Shown piece by piece: positions 60,673-64,000 of a DNA stretch of 64,000 nt (within the stretch, counting starts at the first letter, position 1; each line of letters opens with the position of its first letter). The notes beneath the pieces are model-generated. The model saw nothing but the letters and a program-made list of their open reading frames with translations, was not told the DNA's origin and ran no database searches. Source of the stretch: Hyphomicrobiales bacterium (GTDB lineage: Bacteria; Pseudomonadota; Alphaproteobacteria; Rhizobiales; Rhizobiaceae); contig UCKM01000013.1 in NCBI GenBank assembly GCA_900473175.1, positions 275,799 to 339,798 on the forward strand. The letters are read 5' to 3'. The position numbers and the translations under genes are program-made.

Positions 60673-61854
60673 GTGCGTTTCTCTGAGTTTTTGCGGGCAT
60701 CGCGTCCCCGACGGACAAATCGAAACTATATGGGTCCGCTGATCATCGGCGCAGCGATCTATCTGTTCTCCCCGACGATTACCGCCTATCAAGACATGGC
60801 GAGCCTGCTCTCCGGATCCGAATCCGGGCAAGGGCGCTGGACGTCCTACCTTGAAAAATCGCCGGCGGGATCGATCCAGAAAGCCAACATGTCGTTTGTC
60901 GACGAAAAGGCGATCACATCCTCCGTTCCGGCCAGTGGCATAGACGCGCCCGGCATTGGACCCATCGCCATCAACGGGTCGCAGAAATCACCCGATGCAA
61001 CCCCCGACGAGGAGCGGATCAATCGCGCCGAAAAGCAGGGGCGTATCGTCTCCATCAGCAAGAAGGCGCCGCCGAAGGCGTTCAGCGCCGGTTCGATCCT
61101 GCAGCGCTCCAGCATGCTGATCCGCCCGGTTCAAGGCGTCGAGGTTGAGATGGCCTTCGCCAAGCCGAAGATCGCCGGCCAGGAGTTCCAGATCGCGCTC
61201 GCGTTCCACAATCGCGCGCCCGACAAGCCCAAGCAGGATTTGCCGCCGATGCTGGCAAGCCTCGTCAATAATAACCAGCCCGATGTGCTGGCGCTTGGCT
61301 ATGCGCCCGTCGCGCCGGATTATTCCAAGACATCGCCGTTCGACACGATCCTGAACGAACCCAAGCAACCCGGCCGCTTCGTGCCGCAGCTTGGCGCCGG
61401 CGACCATTACTGGCTGGCAACGCCATTGCCACCAATCGTATTCACCAAGGAAGAACAGAAATGCCTGGCGACAGGCATTTATTTTGAGGCGCGCAGCGAG
61501 AGCGTCAAAGGGCAGGCTGCCGTTGCGCAGGTGATTCTCAATCGCGTTCGCAATCCGGCCTATCCGAAGACCATTTGCGGCGTCGTCTACCAGAACGACG
61601 ACTGGATCAACCGCTGTCAGTTCTCCTTCGCCTGTGAAGGGCGCAAGCTCAGTGTCACGGAACCCCGAGAATGGAAGACGGCGCAGCAGGTGGCCCAAGC
61701 GGTCACATCCGGTCAAATCTTCCTGCCTGAAGTCGGCTCCGCCACGCACTATCACGCGGTCTATGTCCGCCCCAATTGGGCGCATACGATGAAACGCGTC
61801 GACAAGATCGGCCAGCACATCTTCTATCGCACCTATGGCGGGGGCTGGATTTGA
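60673..61854 (+). CDS. SleB-type cell-wall hydrolase
   Basis: The protein is 393 residues from GTG 60673, where it starts RFSEFLRASRPRRTNRNYMG, followed by a hydrophobic segment (PLIIGAAIYLFSPTITAYQD) that should anchor it in the inner membrane. The middle is low-complexity and the C-terminal domain (from about 270) is the hydrolase_2/SleB domain: EEQKCLATGIYFEARSESVK with the catalytic Glu, QAAVAQVILNRVRNPAYPKT-like segment, NDDWINRCQFSFACEGR and SATHYHAVYVRPNWAHTM. It probably cuts peptidoglycan. An earlier start (ATG 60637) would add 12 residues. Confidence 0.85.
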   Translation: MRFSEFLRASRPRRTNRNYMGPLIIGAAIYLFSPTITAYQDMASLLSGSESGQGRWTSYLEKSPAGSIQKANMSFVDEKAITSSVPASGIDAPGIGPIAINGSQKSPDATPDEERINRAEKQGRIVSISKKAPPKAFSAGSILQRSSMLIRPVQGVEVEMAFAKPKIAGQEFQIALAFHNRAPDKPKQDLPPMLASLVNNNQPDVLALGYAPVAPDYSKTSPFDTILNEPKQPGRFVPQLGAGDHYWLATPLPPIVFTKEEQKCLATGIYFEARSESVKGQAAVAQVILNRVRNPAYPKTICGVVYQNDDWINRCQFSFACEGRKLSVTEPREWKTAQQVAQAVTSGQIFLPEVGSATHYHAVYVRPNWAHTMKRVDKIGQHIFYRTYGGGWI

Positions 61855-62056
61855 CCAAATTGGATTGAATAAGAAGACGTTGCGGCGCTCCAATGGCGAG
61901 GATTCGAACGCGAATTTTCACCAAAGAGGTGAGACATAAAGTCATATTTGCCTAACATATTGAATTTTACCACGAAAATTACCCTTCAGAGTCTCCGCGC
62001 AGTGCCTTGACTAGCGCGGATCAGGACAATATGTTGCGCGCGACTTCGAAGCGGGG

Positions 62057-62503
62057 GTGAAGCCTCGCATTCAGCGTGTAAAGGACATGCCATTGGCCAC
62101 GGGGAAGCGTCCCGATAAGTCAGGTTCTGTCGGTGACGCGCCGGGTGCAGGGCAGAAGCTGACTTCGGATGAACTGGAGAGCCGTCGCCGCTCTTTGGAG
62201 GCAAAGCTTGTCTCGAAGGGCGTAGGACCGAAGGCCAGTTCGCAAGACAAGGGGACGGGAACCGCCTCCGGTGCCGCGCAGGCCATGAAACTGTCTAGCG
62301 AGTTTATCGCGGGTGTTCTGGCGGGTGCGGGGTTGGGCTGGTTAGCTGACCGATTTTTGGGTACTTCACCTTGGGGGCTGATAATCCTGCTCCTCCTGGG
62401 TTTTTGTGCTGGAACGCTTAATATCCTGCGCTCTGCAGGGCATGTGGCGGAAAACCGTGGCCTGGAGTTTCACAGGGACTCCGATCATGAGAAACCGGAA
62501 TAG
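62057..62503 (+). CDS. atpI: ATP synthase protein I (AtpI/AtpZ family)
   Basis: The 148-residue product has a charged N-terminal part and two membrane helices at the end (AGVLAGAGLGWLADRFLGTS, then WGLIILLLLGFCAGTLNILR). It precedes atpB, the place of atpI in alphaproteobacterial F0 operons. AtpI helps assembly of the c-ring and is not part of the final enzyme. The start is uncertain: GTG 62057 or ATG 62087. Confidence 0.85.
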   Translation: MKPRIQRVKDMPLATGKRPDKSGSVGDAPGAGQKLTSDELESRRRSLEAKLVSKGVGPKASSQDKGTGTASGAAQAMKLSSEFIAGVLAGAGLGWLADRFLGTSPWGLIILLLLGFCAGTLNILRSAGHVAENRGLEFHRDSDHEKPE

Positions 62504-62563
62504 GGCTTCGGCCAAGGTCGCAAGACCGGACCCGCAAGTGCAGACATTACAGACGAGGTTAGA

Positions 62564-63316
62564 GTGTCCAACGATCCGATTCATCAATTCCATATAAACC
62601 AGTGGATTCCCATTCATGTGGGCGGAGTTGATCTATCCTTCACCAACTCGTCGGCCTTCATGGTCGCCACCGTTGGTGTCGCCTCGGCATTTCTCTATCT
62701 GACGTCTTCCAATCGCGGCCTCATTCCGACCCGTCTGCAGTCGATTTCCGAAATGGCCTATGAGTTCGTCGCCTCGACCCTGCGCGATTCGGCCGGCAGC
62801 GCCGGGATGAAGTTCTTCCCGTTTGTGTTCTCGCTGTTCATGTTCGTGCTGGTCGCCAACATGCTTGGCATGTTCCCGTACTTCTTCACCGTTACGAGCC
62901 AGATCATCGTCACGTTCTGCCTTGCGATTCTGGTGATCGGCACGGTTCTCGCTTATGGCTTCGCCAAACACGGCTCCAAGTTCTTTGGGGTCTTCGTGCC
63001 ATCGGGCGTTCCCAAGCTCCTGCTTTTGCTCGTCGTTCCCATCGAGATCATCTCGTTTCTTTCCCGGCCGATCAGCCTGTCTGTCCGTCTCTTCGCCAAC
63101 ATGCTTGCCGGCCATATCACGCTGAAAGTGTTTGCCGGTTTCGTCGCGTCGCTGAGCGCCCTCGGCGCCCTCGGAATTGGTGGTTCGATCCTTCCGCTCG
63201 CCATGACGGTCGCACTGACCGGTCTCGAATTCCTGGTGGCTTTCCTTCAGGCCTACGTGTTCACCGTGCTTACCTGCATGTATCTGAACGACGCAGTGCA
63301 TCCTGGCGGCCACTAA
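62564..63316 (+). CDS. atpB: F0F1 ATP synthase subunit a
   Basis: The 250-residue subunit a forms the proton half-channel next to the c-ring. It has five to six membrane helices; the essential Arg lies in [20 protein letters not shown], and [20 protein letters not shown] is the last helix. The GTG at 62564 follows GAGGTTAGA. It is the first core gene of the F0 cluster, 60 bases after atpI. Confidence 0.97.
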   Translation: MSNDPIHQFHINQWIPIHVGGVDLSFTNSSAFMVATVGVASAFLYLTSSNRGLIPTRLQSISEMAYEFVASTLRDSAGSAGMKFFPFVFSLFMFVLVANMLGMFPYFFTVTSQIIVTFCLAILVIGTVLAYGFAKHGSKFFGVFVPSGVPKLLLLLVVPIEIISFLSRPISLSVRLFANMLAGHITLKVFAGFVASLSALGALGIGGSILPLAMTVALTGLEFLVAFLQAYVFTVLTCMYLNDAVHPGGH

Positions 63317-63387
63317 GAACAACTTCACCGGCGGGTTTCCGCCAAATGCAAAACTATCAATGAGAATTCTATCCAAAGGAGTTTAAT

Positions 63388-63615
63388 ATGGATCCGGTAG
63401 CAGCAAAGTACATCGGTGCAGGTCTCGCCTGTTTTGGTATGGCCGGAACGGCCCTCGGCCTCGGCAACATTTTCGGCAGCTATCTCTCCGGTGCACTGCG
63501 CAACCCTTCAGCAGCTGATGGCCAATTCGGGCGCCTGGTATTCGGCTTCGCCGTTACCGAAGCTTTGGGCATCTTCTCGCTGCTCATCGCACTTCTGCTT
63601 CTCTTCGCCGTTTAA
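63388..63615 (+). CDS. atpE: F0F1 ATP synthase subunit c
   Basis: The 75-residue subunit c is a two-helix hairpin: [20 protein letters not shown] and, after the polar loop [29 protein letters not shown]. The proton-binding Glu58 is in AVTEALG. It forms the rotor ring. ATG 63388 follows AAAGGAG. Terminal Val and length are normal for rhizobia. Confidence 0.98.
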   Translation: MDPVAAKYIGAGLACFGMAGTALGLGNIFGSYLSGALRNPSAADGQFGRLVFGFAVTEALGIFSLLIALLLLFAV

Positions 63616-63632
63616 TTCGAGACAGCGTCAGA

Positions 63633-63659
63633 TACTGGCTGCGCCTCGCGCGGCCAGTA
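63633..63659 (+). promoter_or_regulatory. stem-loop between atpE and the b' gene
   Basis: TACTGGC (63633) pairs with GCCAGTA (63653), with inner GCGC/GCGC pairing around CTC. There is no T run. Such hairpins after atpE help keep the subunit c message abundant relative to the b-type subunits. Confidence 0.55.
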
Positions 63660-63721
63660 CATTTTATGCAGCAAAGTCAATTTGCTGATTTGGGAAACGC
63701 CCGAACCCAAGGGGACAACAT

Positions 63722-64000
63722 ATGTTTGTGTCTTCGGCTCATGCCGCATCCACAACGGAAACAATCGTCGCTCAGACCGATACTCATGGCGCCGCCGAAA
63801 CGGTAGCTCCTGGAACAACGCCTGACGCTCATGCCACCGAGACGCATACCGAAACGGGTGCGCATGAGAAGACTGTATTCCCGCCCTTTGATTCCACCCA
63901 TTTTGCGTCACAGATTCTGTGGCTCGCCCTGACGTTCGCAGCGTTCTACCTGTTCCTGTCGCGCGTGGTGTTGCCACGTATCGGCGGCATCATCGAGACA
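63722..64000 (+). CDS. F0F1 ATP synthase subunit b' (N-terminal part, runs off window)
   Basis: From ATG 63722 the frame is open to the end of the window (93 codons). The start [20 protein letters not shown] has a Thr/His/Ala-rich extension, then [31 protein letters not shown]-type helix (written here in two parts: [20 protein letters not shown] and [17 protein letters not shown]). This is the membrane-anchored b' subunit of photosynthetic and alphaproteobacterial ATP synthases, the stator partner of b. The long N-terminal extension is usual in rhizobia. Confidence 0.93.
   Translation, partial: MFVSSAHAASTTETIVAQTDTHGAAETVAPGTTPDAHATETHTETGAHEKTVFPPFDSTHFASQILWLALTFAAFYLFLSRVVLPRIGGIIET

Noticed and set aside
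61880-61925. tRNA-like sequence on the minus strand (GCGTTCGAATCC followed by an acceptor-like GGAGCGCC)
   Set aside because: Only the T-arm resembles a tRNA. The region where the anticodon and D arms should be (61920-61980) is AT-rich and cannot fold into them, and the acceptor stem has no partner.
1-64000. CRISPR arrays, insertion sequences, rRNA, tRNA and known riboswitches
   Set aside because: No regularly spaced repeats, no transposase or integrase frame, and no conserved riboswitch core (including before metG, where no S-adenosylmethionine or T-box motif is seen).

Overview
The window looks like a chromosomal segment of an alphaproteobacterium of the order Hyphomicrobiales, probably near Phyllobacterium, Mesorhizobium or Rhizobium. 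The basis is the gene families present: two BacA-type transporters, a compact F0 operon encoding subunits a, c and b', an inositol cluster with an IolC-DUF2090 fusion, a Der/YfgM pair, and many LysR, GntR and ABC sugar-transport genes. GC is high. No rRNA, tRNA, intact transposase or CRISPR array was found. The species is an inference.

Region 1 (about 1-18.9 kb) is an accessory patchwork. It holds small redox and hydrolase genes (alpha/beta hydrolase, LLM flavin oxidoreductase, isochorismatase-family hydrolase, NAD(P)-binding protein, enoyl-CoA hydratase-like protein, SDR, VOC protein, outer-membrane channel), three closely related LysR regulators, TetR and HxlR regulators, and several decayed genes (TetR, prolyl oligopeptidase, two isochorismatase relics). 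A 33-bp element recurs upstream of many of these genes, each time oriented towards the downstream gene, which suggests one LysR regulon. A second-type methionyl-tRNA synthetase (14.5-16.0 kb) is preceded by a leader with the parts of a ribosome-mediated attenuator: a 15-residue leader peptide with three consecutive Met codons, competing hairpins and an intrinsic terminator.

Region 2 (19-21.5 kb) carries an AbiEi/AbiEii type IV toxin-antitoxin pair and a decayed LacI gene. Region 3 (21.5-34.8 kb) is a cyclitol or sugar-acid catabolic cluster: a divergent LacI regulator, an SBP-permease-ATPase importer, three TIM-barrel isomerase/epimerase proteins, a Gfo/Idh/MocA dehydrogenase, IolC, IolD and IolB, ending in an internally deleted IolI-like relic.

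Region 4 (34.9-41 kb) mixes small housekeeping and accessory genes: tautomerase, AlpA-like protein next to a truncated epimerase, ArsR-SRPBCC-DUF899-GFA, Ogt, ureidoglycine aminohydrolase, SixA-like phosphatase, acylphosphatase and a small membrane protein. Region 5 (41-50.9 kb) is one catabolic operon: GntR, two enolase-superfamily enzymes, a peptide-type ABC importer whose first permease seems to start at AUU, and an Ldh2-family reductase. A hydroxyproline-like imino acid is a reasonable guess for the substrate.

Region 6 (50.9-64 kb) returns to the core chromosome after an ArsR/SRPBCC-MFS divergon with a perfect 28-bp operator: ACT-domain protein, two tandem bacA paralogues, polysaccharide deacetylase, NnrU-family protein, YfgM-like protein, Der GTPase, SleB-type cell-wall hydrolase, and atpI-atpB-atpE-atpF' running off the end.
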